Assembly (NCBI GenBank): GCA_024346835.1
Contig: AP024866.1
Span: 1,674,001 to 1,738,000 of the forward strand
Length of the DNA stretch: 64,000 bases
Direction: 5' to 3'
Origin: Vibrio comitans
GTDB taxonomy: Bacteria > Pseudomonadota > Gammaproteobacteria > Enterobacterales > Vibrionaceae
Part shown: in pieces, positions 38,901 through 47,912 of the stretch
How the letters are laid out: every line of letters starts with the position of its first letter
How positions within the stretch are numbered: position 1 is the stretch's first letter
The notes under the pieces: model-generated
What the model was told of the DNA's origin: nothing
The model's input: only the letters and a program-made list of their open reading frames with translations
The model's database searches: none
Position numbers and translations under genes: made by a program

Positions 38901-39069
38901 ATGCAGGGTCCTCTAGGCGACCGAGGTCGAAAAAGGCTGCAGTACCACCAATAAAGAAGATCAGGGTGATCATCCAGCTGATCACTTTGTTGCGAATAAA
39001 ATACGCAGCAATACCGGTTACTTGCTCATCTTTTTGAGCGGTAGTTTGGTCACTCTGATTAGAACTCAC
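35929..39069 (-). CDS. RND efflux permease (VexK/VmeV-like)
   Basis: A 1046-residue proton-driven RND pump of the AcrB/HAE-1-related group. Twelve helices are arranged as one N-terminal, a block of six near 345-550, one near 555 and a second block at 870-1030. Helix 4 has GALVIALGMLVDNAIVIVEG, with the proton-relay Asp. It is preceded by two lipoprotein adaptors whose genes overlap each other and this one, with ATGA at its start. This two-adaptor layout is that of VexIJK in V. cholerae and VmeTUV in V. parahaemolyticus, pumps for bile salts and detergents. The outer-membrane channel is encoded elsewhere. Confidence 0.92.
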   Translation of the reverse strand: MSSNQSDQTTAQKDEQVTGIAAYFIRNKVISWMITLIFFIGGTAAFFDLGRLEDPAFTIKDAMVVTSYPGATPEEVEEEVTYPLEKAIQQLTYVDEVTSISTRGLSQITVTIKRNYTSEDLPQIWDELRRKVTDIQGSLPPGVNTPAVIDDFGDVYGVLLAVTGEGYSYKELLDYVDYLRRELELVDGVSKVSVSGEQQEQVFIEMSMKRMNALGIAPETVFNLLNTQNTVSSAGAVRVGDEYIRIHPTGQFDSVEQLGDLIITDESTSGLVYLKDVAEIKRGYIDVPTNVLNFNGNMALNMGISFNAGVNVVSIGEALDQKLAELEYQQPIGINIDEIYAQPGEVEKSVNSFVVSLGQAVGIVIVVLLFFMGIRSGVLIGLVLLLTVLGTFVFMSYLGIELQRISLGALVIALGMLVDNAIVIVEGILVGIKKGRTRLQAATDIVTQTKWPLLGATVIAVTAFAPIGLSEDSTGEYCRTLFTVLLISLMLSWFTAISLTPFFADLFFKGQKVEVNEEGSQYNGFVFVIYRKFLEFCMNRAWLTISALIVMFCSSLYGFSFIKQSFFPASTTPIFMSDIWLPEGTDIRATNDKLKELETWLLEQDGVEDVTTSAGEGLQRFMLTYTPEKSYAAYGEVTTRVESYEVLQGVMAKYIDHLDTNYPEIDHRMKQIELGPGGGAKIEARVIGSDPTVLRELGAQVVDILNDDPGAHNIRHDWRERTKVLEPIFNESQARRYGITKSDIDDFLQMSFSGKTAGLYRDGTTLMPIVGRLTEEERVDFRNIDSLKIWSPVLNDYVPLQQMLMGYETRWEDPIIMRKDRKRMLTVFADHDILGDETAATLQARVQEKVEAIEMPPGYSLEWGGELESSSDAKGALASSMPMGYLFMFLVTVFLFSTVKEPLIVWLTVPLAIVGVTCGLLLFDTPFGFMALLGLLSLSGMLLKNGIVLIDQIQLEMRSGKDPYLAVVEAAMSRVRPVCMAAITTILGMIPLLPDIFFRPMAVTIMFGLGFATVLTLIVVPVLYTVFHNIKYNGHSNVTEELASDA

Positions 39070-40160
39070 TGTACTGCCCCCATATTTGTCACTTTCACTT
39101 CAGCGCCCTCTCGCAACTGCGATAACCCTTTAACAACGATGGTTTCATCACCCTCTAATCCAGCAATCACTTGCACTGAACTTCCGGTGATCGCTCCCGT
39201 TGTTACTTTTTGTTTTCTCACTGTGTTGTTGTCATACACCCAAACGTATTTTTCATTTCGATTAAGGGCGTCACCATCGGCGTTAATCAGTGCTTGATAC
39301 GGCACGGTAGAAACCGAACCTAATTCCATGCCAGAGATGTTTTCTGGTTTAATGGCTTCAACCGCCATACCGTCCAGAATCAGTTCACCTTTTGGCATCG
39401 GTAGCGTTAAGGTGATGGTGTAAGTCCCAGATGTTGGATCAGGCTCAGTGGTAAACTCTTTGATGGTTGCATCGTAAAGTTGTCCAGTTGGTGATTGAAC
39501 ACGAGCCGTTGCCTGCCAAATCTCTTTCTGAGAGGGTTTATTGATGAACAAGCGGTCGGGTATTTTGACCAACACGTCCACCTCATCAATATTGTGAACA
39601 TTCACTATGTTCTGACCTAAAGTGATATTCTCAAATTGTTCGACATTGACTCGAGAAATCATGCCGTCTATCGGAGACTTTAATTGGGTATATTCCAAGT
39701 ACAGACGAGCAAAATCTAACTCTACTTTTGCCATTTGGCGCTTAGCTGACAACTCGTCAAACTCGGATTGAGCCAATAGCCCTTTCTCAAGCAAAGGCTT
39801 TGATCTTTGGTATCGACTATTGATTGCGCTATAGCTTGCTTCGGCATTGCGCACTGCAATCCTAAAATCGCGAGGGTCTAATGTAGCGATGACGTCACCT
39901 TTGGATACGCGATCACCCTCTTTCACTAACACTTCAACAACTTCACCAGAAACAAGGAAACTCAAATGAGCACGCTCAGCCGCCGTTGCGATAGCAGGAA
40001 ACATCAAAGCATGAGGTGCAGATGTAGCGTCTAGCTGAAGCAGTTCAACACTTTGCAATCGAGTTGTAGGCTCAACACTTGGTCGTTCACAGCCACTAAG
40101 AAAATAAGGAGTGGCCAAAACAAACAACCACTTTAAAGTCTGAGATTTGAATGCACTCAC
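39066..40160 (-). CDS. RND periplasmic adaptor, second of pair
   Basis: A lipoprotein adaptor of 364 residues. The signal with lipobox YFLSGC ends near residue 24. Lipoyl halves HLSFLVSGEVVEVLVKEGDR and KGDVIATLDPRDF flank a coiled coil (about 95-155). I start at GTG 40160: GGAG lies eight bases upstream and its GTGA overlaps the stop of the previous gene. The longer frame to 40181 lacks such support. The stop overlaps the RND start by four bases (ATGA). Pairing of two different adaptors suggests a heteromeric adaptor ring. Confidence 0.9.
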   Translation of the reverse strand: MSAFKSQTLKWLFVLATPYFLSGCERPSVEPTTRLQSVELLQLDATSAPHALMFPAIATAAERAHLSFLVSGEVVEVLVKEGDRVSKGDVIATLDPRDFRIAVRNAEASYSAINSRYQRSKPLLEKGLLAQSEFDELSAKRQMAKVELDFARLYLEYTQLKSPIDGMISRVNVEQFENITLGQNIVNVHNIDEVDVLVKIPDRLFINKPSQKEIWQATARVQSPTGQLYDATIKEFTTEPDPTSGTYTITLTLPMPKGELILDGMAVEAIKPENISGMELGSVSTVPYQALINADGDALNRNEKYVWVYDNNTVRKQKVTTGAITGSSVQVIAGLEGDETIVVKGLSQLREGAEVKVTNMGAVQ

Positions 40161-41212
40161 AGGCCTTTCTCCTTGATCCACTCACGTACCTTCATACCTT
40201 CTGACAATTGATTCACGCCAGACAAAACGATTTGGTCACCATCTTCTAAGCCCGAGATCAATTGCCCATTCTCAGCCAATACGACAGGGGTTTTTACCGT
40301 GCGAGATTCATTATCAATGCGCCAAACACACCAATTTACCTCACATGCAAATACCGAAGATTCAGGTAAGGTTGAAGGGTTAGCCCTAGGAAGCGAAAGA
40401 GTCACATCACCAGACATACCTGGCATGATCCCAATGTCATCAGGTCTTTCCATTACCATGGTCACTTTATAGTTACCGGTAGTGGAATCTGACTCCGTAT
40501 CAATTTCTTGGAATACCAGTGGGAAGTTTTCGTCAGAATACGAATCAAACTGCATGTGGAATTGCGCATCCGATCCTTTCACTCGGTTTACCATCGAGCT
40601 TGGAAGCTGAAACACAACTCTCAATAAAGAATCCGATTGAATGTTCATGGCACTTTGTTTGGCTTCAAGATACTCAAAGTTATCGATGTGTCTCATGGAA
40701 ATAGTGCCATCAAAAGGCGCAACTAAACGCGTGTCTTGAAAGTTCGCTCTCGCTTGCTCATACGTCGCTTTCGCCACTTGTTCAGCAGCAACCGCCTGAT
40801 CATAATCTTGCTCTGATATGACTCGGTCGGCGATCAGTTTCTTCGCACGCTCAAGCTGCACATTAGCCAGTGCATACTCAGCTTCAGCTTCAGCCAAAAA
40901 CAGCGCATATTCCTCTTGGTTTAATAGTCCAAGCAAATCGCCTTTTTTCACTTTTTGTCCAGTTTTAATAGGCAGATTGATCACTTGTCCTGATACACGA
41001 AATGCCAAAATGGCCTTGTCACCCGCAAGCGTAGAGGCTGGGAAGACACGCTCAAAGCGATCACTACCCGCTGACACCGTAATAAGTTTGGCTGGTCTCG
41101 ATTCTGGTTCTGCCACAAGTGCCTGCTGATTATCACAGGCAGTTAAACTGAATAAGCACACAGGAATAACCCAGGCTCGAGTAAAGTAAGATCCTAACAC
41201 TCTATTTCTCAT
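40157..41212 (-). CDS. RND periplasmic adaptor, first of pair
   Basis: A lipoprotein adaptor of 351 residues. The lipobox is LTAC at residue ~26. The lipoyl motif ILAFRVSGQVINLPIKTGQK is followed by KKGDLLGLLNQEEY, a coiled coil (about 85-145) and RLVAPFDGTISMRHIDNFEY. The C-terminal barrel ends near 351. It is the first gene of the three-gene operon. An 829-base divergent gap upstream must hold its promoter. The adaptor shares only moderate identity with its partner, so the pair is not a recent duplication. Confidence 0.9.
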   Translation of the reverse strand: MRNRVLGSYFTRAWVIPVCLFSLTACDNQQALVAEPESRPAKLITVSAGSDRFERVFPASTLAGDKAILAFRVSGQVINLPIKTGQKVKKGDLLGLLNQEEYALFLAEAEAEYALANVQLERAKKLIADRVISEQDYDQAVAAEQVAKATYEQARANFQDTRLVAPFDGTISMRHIDNFEYLEAKQSAMNIQSDSLLRVVFQLPSSMVNRVKGSDAQFHMQFDSYSDENFPLVFQEIDTESDSTTGNYKVTMVMERPDDIGIMPGMSGDVTLSLPRANPSTLPESSVFACEVNWCVWRIDNESRTVKTPVVLAENGQLISGLEDGDQIVLSGVNQLSEGMKVREWIKEKGL

Positions 41213-41982
41213 TTAATTCACATTAACGAACTGGCTTATGGCTAAGCCATAAGCACGAAGATAAAGGTTGCACTCAACTTATTTAGAGATGACTAACATC
41301 AACACAAAAAATAAAACTAAGCCAAATGCTTGTTTTGAGACAATGATCAGAACAATTAACATCCAATGTATTAATCTACTCTGTCAAAGATCAGTCGCAT
41401 TTAACCACTACGGCTTATACATTTCTATTGTATTTTATTTATTCAGTTTATGGATGCATTGATGAAACTGGAATAACCCATACTAAGTAACTGTTTTAAA
41501 AGTACTTATTAATTTGTATAAACCGGGGTTATTTCAAAACATAAGATGACTTTATGTATTCTGATGGTTTTATTTATTAATATATTACTCAAAGATAAAA
41601 TGCATTATTCAAGATAATAGTCATTTGTAAATATAACTAAGAGAAATTATATTCCACCTAATTAACTCATAAGTTCAATCTTATTTAAGGTAAACCACTG
41701 CAAATAGATCTATTATATTTTATCACTTCGTTAAAACATTAATTTTCAAATCGGCTTCCCATAGCAAAGCGGCTCTCAATCTAAACTGTATCCCTTGTCT
41801 GATGCACAAACCTAAGTCGAACTTCCTGAACTGACACTTCCAGATTCACCCTTTACTGAGCCACCTATCCGATCCGCTGTAGATATAAACTCTCTGTATT
41901 CCTTCTCTTTAATTGGTACCCCATGCTTCAACAACTAAAACTCTTTCACGTGATTAAAAGGTGAAAAACTTTATACTTCATG
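41213..41982. other. long AT-rich gap, no gene recognised
   Basis: About 770 bases between the RND operon and the MerR-type gene. I see only short chance frames, for instance one of 64 codons at 41268-41462 without a ribosome site. It should contain the RND operon promoter. Confidence 0.5.
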
Positions 41983-42013
41983 TTGACCTGTCTACTACTT
42001 CATAGTTTAAGTT
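41983..42013 (+). promoter_or_regulatory. MerR-type promoter with 19-bp spacer
   Basis: TTGACC and TAAGTT are separated by 19 bases, the elongated spacer typical of promoters controlled by MerR proteins. The next gene encodes a MerR-type regulator, so autoregulation is plausible. Confidence 0.5.
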
Positions 42014-42041
42014 ATAGAAATCCAAGTAAGGAATCATTGCT

Positions 42042-43217
42042 ATGTATCGCATATCAGAGTTGGCTCAGAAAGTCGGCCTATCACGTACTGCTTTGCTCTA
42101 CTACGAAAAGTTAGAGCTGATCAGTGGCGTCAGGTTAGAAAATGGATATCGCGTATACAGCGATAAAGACGTGCAAAGAGTACTGCTGATTCAGACTCTG
42201 CAAGCAGCAGGGTTAACCTTAAAGGAATGCAAAGGTTGTCTAGAGGCAAAAATAAACAGAACTCTGCTGATAAACCGTCTGGGTGAACTCGATAGAGAGA
42301 TCAAACAGAAGCAACACTCTAGAGGCGTGTTAGCGGCGCTTCTTGGCGAGGGTGACCACAGAGCTTGGCATGAGACTGCCAATCAATTAGCACCAGACGC
42401 TCACTTGGATTGGCTTATTAAACAAGGCTTTGATGAAAAAGAAGCCCTCAGATTAAAATGGTTATCAAAAGACATGAACGAACATCAAGATTACATGACT
42501 GACTTTATAAAAGTCTTCGAAACACTCGACCGATGGGGACCTGGCAGCGAGCAATCCACGTTGAACGCTCTTAACTCCGTGCCACTCAATAGCCGTAACA
42601 TACTAGAGATTGGTTCAGGTAAAGGGTTAGCTACAACCGTGTTGGCAAACAATACTCAAGCGAAAATCACAGTAGTGGATAACGAGCAGTCAGCGCTAGA
42701 CAGATTAGGTGAGCGTTTTACTGAAGACGGTATAAGCGAACGTATTAACCCTGTATGCGCCAGCATGACTGAACTGCCCTTTGCGCCTGAAAGCTTTGAC
42801 CTAATTTGGGCAGAAGGTAGTGCTTACATCATGGGCGTAGAAAGTGCCCTCAAACAGTGGCGACCAATACTAGAAAACGATGGCGTCCTGATGTTTAGTG
42901 ACTTGGTATGGTTTACTGATGCCCGTACCCCGGAAGCACAAGCATTTTGGAAGGGCGAATACCCCGACATGCACAGTGTTGCTACACGCTTAGAGCAGAT
43001 AAAAACAGCTGGCTATAAAGTGATTGAGCACTTCCCTCTTAGTCAACAAGCTTGGGAGAATTACTTTTTACCAGTGAAACAAAGGGTCAGTGAGTTATTA
43101 CCAAGCATGCCTGACTCTAATGCGCTAAACGACCTCGCAAAAGAGGTCAGCATCTATGAGCGATACCTGGATGAATTTGGCTACGAGATGTTTATTGTGC
43201 AAAAGGCAAAAAAATAA
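42042..43217 (+). CDS. MerR-type regulator fused to SAM methyltransferase
   Basis: The 391 residues join two modules. Residues 1-75 form a MerR winged helix: YRISELAQKVGLSRTALLYY and NGYRVYSDKDVQRVLLIQTL. A coiled dimerisation helix follows (about 80-110). Residues 160-391 form a class I SAM-dependent methyltransferase: LEIGSGKGLATTVLA (motif I), VVDNEQSALDRL (motif II) and DLIWAEGSAYIMG (motif IV region). A methyltransferase in place of the ligand domain suggests that a methylation substrate is also the inducer, as seen for some drug-sensing MerR proteins. This is inference. GGAATC lies upstream of the ATG. Confidence 0.88.
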   Translation: MYRISELAQKVGLSRTALLYYEKLELISGVRLENGYRVYSDKDVQRVLLIQTLQAAGLTLKECKGCLEAKINRTLLINRLGELDREIKQKQHSRGVLAALLGEGDHRAWHETANQLAPDAHLDWLIKQGFDEKEALRLKWLSKDMNEHQDYMTDFIKVFETLDRWGPGSEQSTLNALNSVPLNSRNILEIGSGKGLATTVLANNTQAKITVVDNEQSALDRLGERFTEDGISERINPVCASMTELPFAPESFDLIWAEGSAYIMGVESALKQWRPILENDGVLMFSDLVWFTDARTPEAQAFWKGEYPDMHSVATRLEQIKTAGYKVIEHFPLSQQAWENYFLPVKQRVSELLPSMPDSNALNDLAKEVSIYERYLDEFGYEMFIVQKAKK

Positions 43218-43240
43218 CATTAGCCTAAGCTAAATTCACA

Positions 43241-43293
43241 AACGCAACTTGCCACTTTCACTCTAGAGTTGAACATTTCTGGCAAGTTGCGTT
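43241..43293 (+). terminator. hairpin after the MerR-methyltransferase gene
   Basis: AACGCAACTTGCCA pairs perfectly with TGGCAAGTTGCGTT across 25 bases. Weak U-run. It lies between convergent genes. Confidence 0.6.
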
Positions 43294-43381
43294 AATTCGT
43301 TTTACTCAAATGACCCGTATTGTGGGATTTAGAATCGGTTTTGAGCTAATTACAATAAGCTATCAAAATCACACGAAATTA

Positions 43382-44623
43382 TTAGTTATCCCAGTTAGCT
43401 TCGTAGACACGAAGAACGTTTTCTCCGAGGAAACCGCGCACTTCTTGGTCTGTCCATCCATAATCTTCGGAAAGGACACGAGCTACTGCCCAACCCTGCT
43501 CCACCGTAATATTCGCCGTAGGGCCACCCATACCAAGCTCTGGGGGATACTGGTCAGTATCTGACAGCAAGGCCGCTAAGAAGTCTTGGTAGTTGTGAAG
43601 AAAGTCAGTTGAGAAACAGGTCTTGTCTTTACCGATTAAATCCGCTGTATAAACAACGTGTTTCGCGAATGCTTCTGGAGAGGCATCACCTTCTGCATTA
43701 AGGAACATCCCCACCCCAGTTGTACACACAGCACCACCACTTTTACCTACGGCCAAAATAGCTTCGTCAGTTAGATTACGGCCAATCGGATGCAAGCCAT
43801 ACGCATTAGAGTGAGAGGCAATGACTGGCTTAGTTGAGTAGTTCGCAGCGTCAATAGCGGTCTGGCTAGATGAGTGAGATACGTCAACTATGACACCGTT
43901 CTTATTCGCCTCTTTAATGAATTCTTTGCCAAGTTCAGTCACGCCTTTGTCGTTGTTGGAACCGCCACCAGCGAGCGCATTGTCTGAGTTATAGACAAAG
44001 TTCATTTGTTTGACGCCCATTTCGCTGTACTTGCCGACTAAGCTCATATCAGCAATTGCAAAATCAGCACCCTGTGTATTTAGTGAGTATGAGGGGATCC
44101 CTTTGGCGTGGTTGTGGCGGACTTCTTTTACCGTGTACACCTTTTTCAGCCCAAGTTCATTTGCAACGGCACTGGTTTTGTTGAACGTATCAGTTTCCGT
44201 AGTCATTTGGCTTGAAGGGTAATTATATGTAGACAGACTTGTGAAAGTCACACCCGCATTCACATTTCGCTGTAAACCCTCAACAATATGATGTTTAGAA
44301 AAGCCCTTCACACCAAGGGCTGCGGGCAAAATAGTATTGACATAAATAGCGTCACTAAAGCGACTACGAAATGCATTGTCTTTCGCTTCTTGCTCTGGAG
44401 TGCGTGGCGAGTTGTACATGAGATTTAGATATTTTGCACGCTCTAAGATCTCTTGTTGGCTCTTGCCGCGAGGGCTCCATAATTTAGATTGAATATCTAC
44501 ATCGGAAACAAAGCCTGCCTTGGCGTTCCAACCACCTTCGACGTGCTCATGCTCATGACCAATATCATGTGCCAGTACAGAAGTAGAAGATAATAAGATT
44601 GAAGCGATTAAAGTGTGTTTCAT
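43382..44623 (-). CDS. Membrane dipeptidase, peptidase family M19
   Basis: A zinc dipeptidase of the renal-dipeptidase family (413 residues), exported by a signal peptide (1-18, ending VLA). A histidine-rich stretch HDIGHEHEHVEGGW follows. Family features include NGVIVDVSHSSSQTAIDAAN (metal His) and KPVIASHSNAYGLHPIGRNL (second metal His and substrate Arg). M19 enzymes cleave dipeptides, including D-amino-acid-containing ones. The C-terminus resembles M19 ends. The start is divergent from an AraC-type regulator gene, its likely controller. Confidence 0.88.
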   Translation of the reverse strand: MKHTLIASILLSSTSVLAHDIGHEHEHVEGGWNAKAGFVSDVDIQSKLWSPRGKSQQEILERAKYLNLMYNSPRTPEQEAKDNAFRSRFSDAIYVNTILPAALGVKGFSKHHIVEGLQRNVNAGVTFTSLSTYNYPSSQMTTETDTFNKTSAVANELGLKKVYTVKEVRHNHAKGIPSYSLNTQGADFAIADMSLVGKYSEMGVKQMNFVYNSDNALAGGGSNNDKGVTELGKEFIKEANKNGVIVDVSHSSSQTAIDAANYSTKPVIASHSNAYGLHPIGRNLTDEAILAVGKSGGAVCTTGVGMFLNAEGDASPEAFAKHVVYTADLIGKDKTCFSTDFLHNYQDFLAALLSDTDQYPPELGMGGPTANITVEQGWAVARVLSEDYGWTDQEVRGFLGENVLRVYEANWDN

Positions 44624-44759
44624 AACAAGCTCTCATTTGACAAGATGGGAGAAGTTTAATTTACTCAACAGTACCGACGTTAACCATTTTGCGACATACG
44701 TATTCAAAGATAAGAATTGCGAGTGTGCCGTTCTCAGCATTGTAATAAGGGCGAGGCGT

Positions 44760-45770
44760 ATGACTGATTTTCTTACTCAAGACTTTATCCAACTGGCTAA
44801 GTCTAAGTATCTATTAACTTATCTGGACTATTTAAAGCAGCATCATCCTGATGTCTTGCATTTATGGCAGCAAAGCGAGCTACCTGATGAGTTTACTCTG
44901 CAATCCTCAGACCTTTTCGTATTGCCCAACTTGGTAGACAGACTTTCTGCTTTGTTAGAACAACACCTTAATTTGGATCAGCAGGTGGCATACATTCGAT
45001 ACTGCGCCCGAACCAACTTACAAAAGGCATTTGAATCCATAGAGTTGACGAGTGGTTACACACTAAAAGAGCAACTCAAAGACTATTTGGACAGAGCCAT
45101 CTTCGAATCCACCACGTTAAACCATCGATTCTTGCACCAATTAGGAAATACATGGCTAGTGCGCGATAAACCTTTCAAGGATGAGAGTTGGCTGCGTATG
45201 TCAGACGCTTACATGGTTGAGTTTTGGACATTACTAATTCAGAAGCTAACCGGAACCTATTGGTACCCCAAAAAGATATGGGTGCAATCCGATGCTAGTC
45301 GTTATATTCAAAAGATGTGGGCTGACAGAAGTTTTGAGCTATATGCGCATCGAGAGATAACAGGTATTGAATTACCCGAAGCACTTTTGGGTTTGAAGAC
45401 ACAAACGATGCCAGTGAGGGGTGTCAGCCACCAAACGAAACCTGAGTTATTTAATCTAAAAACAACCCTGCAGCTGAGTCTAAAACCCTATTTAATTAAC
45501 GGCCGTCCAAGCATAGACACTGCAGCCAATATTCTTGGATTTCATCCAAGGCAATTGCAGCGCAAACTGCACAAAGAAAACTTGAAGTACACAAGAGTAC
45601 TTGATGAACTGATTTTTGATAACGTCAAAAAAGAATTAGTTGAAACTGAGGATGAGATTGCAGACATTGCTTTTCGGCATGGTTATCGTCTGCAAACCCA
45701 CTTTACTCGCGCTTTTAAAAAGCACTGTAAACTGACGCCATCAGAATTTAGGAATCAGCAAAAGGGCTAA
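44760..45770 (+). CDS. AraC-family regulator (arabinose-binding-like N-domain)
   Basis: A 336-residue regulator. The N-terminal ~230 residues belong to the AraC_binding_2/OruR-like type of ligand domain and the last 100 form the double helix-turn-helix, ending with DIAFRHGYRLQTHFTRAFKK and LTPSEFR. ATG at 44760 has AAGGG upstream; the open frame extends 49 codons further but overlaps the divergent dipeptidase start. Position head-to-head with the dipeptidase gene suggests that it senses a related peptide or amino acid. The ligand is unknown. Confidence 0.85.
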   Translation: MTDFLTQDFIQLAKSKYLLTYLDYLKQHHPDVLHLWQQSELPDEFTLQSSDLFVLPNLVDRLSALLEQHLNLDQQVAYIRYCARTNLQKAFESIELTSGYTLKEQLKDYLDRAIFESTTLNHRFLHQLGNTWLVRDKPFKDESWLRMSDAYMVEFWTLLIQKLTGTYWYPKKIWVQSDASRYIQKMWADRSFELYAHREITGIELPEALLGLKTQTMPVRGVSHQTKPELFNLKTTLQLSLKPYLINGRPSIDTAANILGFHPRQLQRKLHKENLKYTRVLDELIFDNVKKELVETEDEIADIAFRHGYRLQTHFTRAFKKHCKLTPSEFRNQQKG

Positions 45771-45876
45771 GAAAACGCGGCCCCTTTTGAGTTTGCAAGG
45801 TTGCAGGAAACGAATGCATAAAGGAAGCACCCTTGTTACCTTCGTTTTACAAACAAGATAGCTATTTCAGTATCAC

Positions 45877-46509
45877 CTAAGCTTTATCATCAAAGATACT
45901 AGGAATACGTTTAGCAAGTATTTCAGCAAATTTCTTATGCTGATCAACTTGCCAATGTATGCCCTCTTTTGGACAAGGTTGAATTTCGGTTGCCGCATCA
46001 AAGAAATGGCAACCCAACTCTTCAGCACGAAGTTTAAAATAATAGCCAAGCTCTTTTGACTTTGGTTCAGCGTTGGTAAATCCCTCTTTAAGCGGATCAA
46101 CTTCAAGGACATGTGTTGGTGATACAAGTAACACTTCAGGTGGTTTCACCATGAATCTATGTACATAGTTTTGCACCAATTGAACAAGCCTTGCTGCCCC
46201 TTTGGATATATCGCTAGCCGTCAAATTGAATCGAGACTTTAGATCATTTGTCCCAAGCATAATCACAACCAGATCTGGATGGTGGCTTTCTATACACGGA
46301 TAAAGGTAATCTAGCCCGTTTTTACCAGCTTCGTAAGGGTCCTCTAACACGGTAGTTCGGCTGTTTAGCCCTTCCTCAATTACGACATACTCTGAAGGCA
46401 GTTGTTTTTGAAGTAGCTTTGTCCAGCGTTCTTCAGAGTTATACCTACGCGGTAAATCAGGCGAGTAACCCCAAGTATTAGAGTCGCCAAAACATAGAAT
46501 TGATTTCAT
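45877..46509 (-). CDS. SGNH/GDSL-family esterase
   Basis: A cytoplasmic hydrolase of the SGNH superfamily (210 residues). Block I CFGDSNTWGYSPD (Ser9 nucleophile), block II Gly in EEGLNSRTT, block III VVIMLGTNDLK (Asn), and block V Asp-X2-His in HWQVDQHKKFAE are all present. This arrangement fits the arylesterase/acyl hydrolase subgroup. No signal peptide is visible. The gene stands alone; substrate unknown. Confidence 0.88.
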   Translation of the reverse strand: MKSILCFGDSNTWGYSPDLPRRYNSEERWTKLLQKQLPSEYVVIEEGLNSRTTVLEDPYEAGKNGLDYLYPCIESHHPDLVVIMLGTNDLKSRFNLTASDISKGAARLVQLVQNYVHRFMVKPPEVLLVSPTHVLEVDPLKEGFTNAEPKSKELGYYFKLRAEELGCHFFDAATEIQPCPKEGIHWQVDQHKKFAEILAKRIPSIFDDKA

Positions 46510-46935
46510 GAATATTGCACTACTTTATTGATGTTTATGTAATTGTATTACCAAATTAACACAGAATTGGTTAGTACAGTGTCATATGCAGCCCTACGGT
46601 TGAGATGAATCAACAAAGGTTAAATGCAAAGTAGCACGCTATATATACAACGGCGTCTTTTAGCAGGCATAGAATTGCCCCACAACCTTTAAACAGTCCA
46701 AGTTACCCAGTTTTGATGACGGGAACTTGAGTTGCTTTTTACAAAACCAGTAGAACTGGTATCCAGTACTCTCCCCCTCAAAAAGCATATGTCCACGCAC
46801 GCTCGAAGCCTGAGTTTTATTTTAATTTCATCTGGTTATCGTACTTTGTTACAACAAACACCTACAAATACTTGAGCGTACGTTCAATTATCTACTATAG
46901 TTGTTTGGTCTAATAACTCACAACAAGGAAAAGTT
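46510..46935. other. intergenic gap upstream of dienelactone hydrolase, no gene seen
   Basis: The divergent gap between the esterase and the dienelactone hydrolase genes. I see no ORF with a ribosome site and only short hairpins such as CCAGTAGAACTGG. Confidence 0.4.
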
Positions 46936-47844
46936 ATGAATCAAAATACCGAGTCTCAATCAACGCCAACGAGATCTATTCCCCAAGAAGCATTTGATTG
47001 GTACGACGAATATGCACACGGTCTAATTGACCGCAGAGAATTTATGGCTCGTTTGTCTGGACTTGCCGTACTTGGCTTAACCATGACCACACTAACCTCT
47101 GCACTGATTCCTAATTATGCCAAGGCAGAGCAAGTCTCTTTCAATGACCCTTCTATTAAAGCGACATATGAGAAGTTTCCGTCACCTAAAGGGCACGGAG
47201 AAGGTCAGGGTTACTTAGTGGTGCCAAGAGAGATAGATGGCAACGCACCTGTTGTATTAGTTATTCATGAAAATAGAGGCTTAAACCCATATATAAAGGA
47301 CGTTGCAAGACGACTGGCAGCCGAAGGTTTTATTGCTTTTGCACCTGATGCGCTTTATTCGCTGGGTGGGTATCCAGGCAATGATGATGAAGGTCGAGCG
47401 ATGCAGAAATCTCTATCAAGAGAGCGAATTGAAGAAGACTTTATAGCAGCTGCGAACTTTTTGAAGTCTCATGAGAAAAGTAGCGGAAAACTTGGCGCAG
47501 TCGGATTTTGCTTTGGTGGCTATATCGTCAACATGTTAGCTGCGGTAATGCCAGAACAACTAGATGCAGGTGTCCCTTTTTACGGTACTCCTGCAGCACC
47601 TGATTTAAGAAAGAATGTTAAAGGGCCATTGCTGATCCAATTTGCAGGGATCGATAAACGTGTTAACGCAACTTGGCCAGACTATGAGGCAGAGCTCAAA
47701 GAGATTGGAGCTGATTACACCGCTTACATTTACGAAGGCGTAAACCATGGCTTCCATAACGATTCGACAGGTCGATACGCCGAAGAAGAAGCGGAGTTAG
47801 CTTGGGCCCGTACTCTTGAGTTCTTTAATAAGCAACTTTCTTAA
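46936..47844 (+). CDS. Exported dienelactone-hydrolase-family protein
   Basis: An alpha/beta hydrolase of the DLH family (302 residues). A Tat-type signal is likely: RREFMARLSG at residues 34-43 is followed by a mild hydrophobic stretch and ends near AKA-EQ (residue ~66). The nucleophile is Cys in GAVGFCFGG. The Asp lies in FAGIDKRVN and the His in NHGFHNDS. VLVIHENRGLNPYIKDVARR is the family's oxyanion and entry region. Substrate unknown. DLH proteins with a Tat signal are common in proteobacteria. A clear terminator follows. Confidence 0.88.
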   Translation: MNQNTESQSTPTRSIPQEAFDWYDEYAHGLIDRREFMARLSGLAVLGLTMTTLTSALIPNYAKAEQVSFNDPSIKATYEKFPSPKGHGEGQGYLVVPREIDGNAPVVLVIHENRGLNPYIKDVARRLAAEGFIAFAPDALYSLGGYPGNDDEGRAMQKSLSRERIEEDFIAAANFLKSHEKSSGKLGAVGFCFGGYIVNMLAAVMPEQLDAGVPFYGTPAAPDLRKNVKGPLLIQFAGIDKRVNATWPDYEAELKEIGADYTAYIYEGVNHGFHNDSTGRYAEEEAELAWARTLEFFNKQLS

Positions 47845-47873
47845 CAGGTATTGTGCAGAACTAAATTCTGTCT

Positions 47874-47912
47874 AAAGACGTGTTGATGCGAGTTCGCGTA
47901 ACACGTCTTTTC
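47874..47912 (+). terminator. terminator of the DLH gene
   Basis: AAAGACGTGTT pairs with AACACGTCTTT, with GCGA/TCGC inside and a T-run after. It lies 30 bases past the DLH stop. Confidence 0.85.

Noticed and set aside
41268..41462. 64-codon plus-strand frame in the RND-MerR gap
   Set aside because: No ribosome site, poor composition for a protein, and the whole gap is AT-rich with many chance frames.
45873..46127. 84-codon minus-strand frame over the SGNH gene
   Set aside because: It lies in another frame inside the esterase gene, which has all catalytic blocks.
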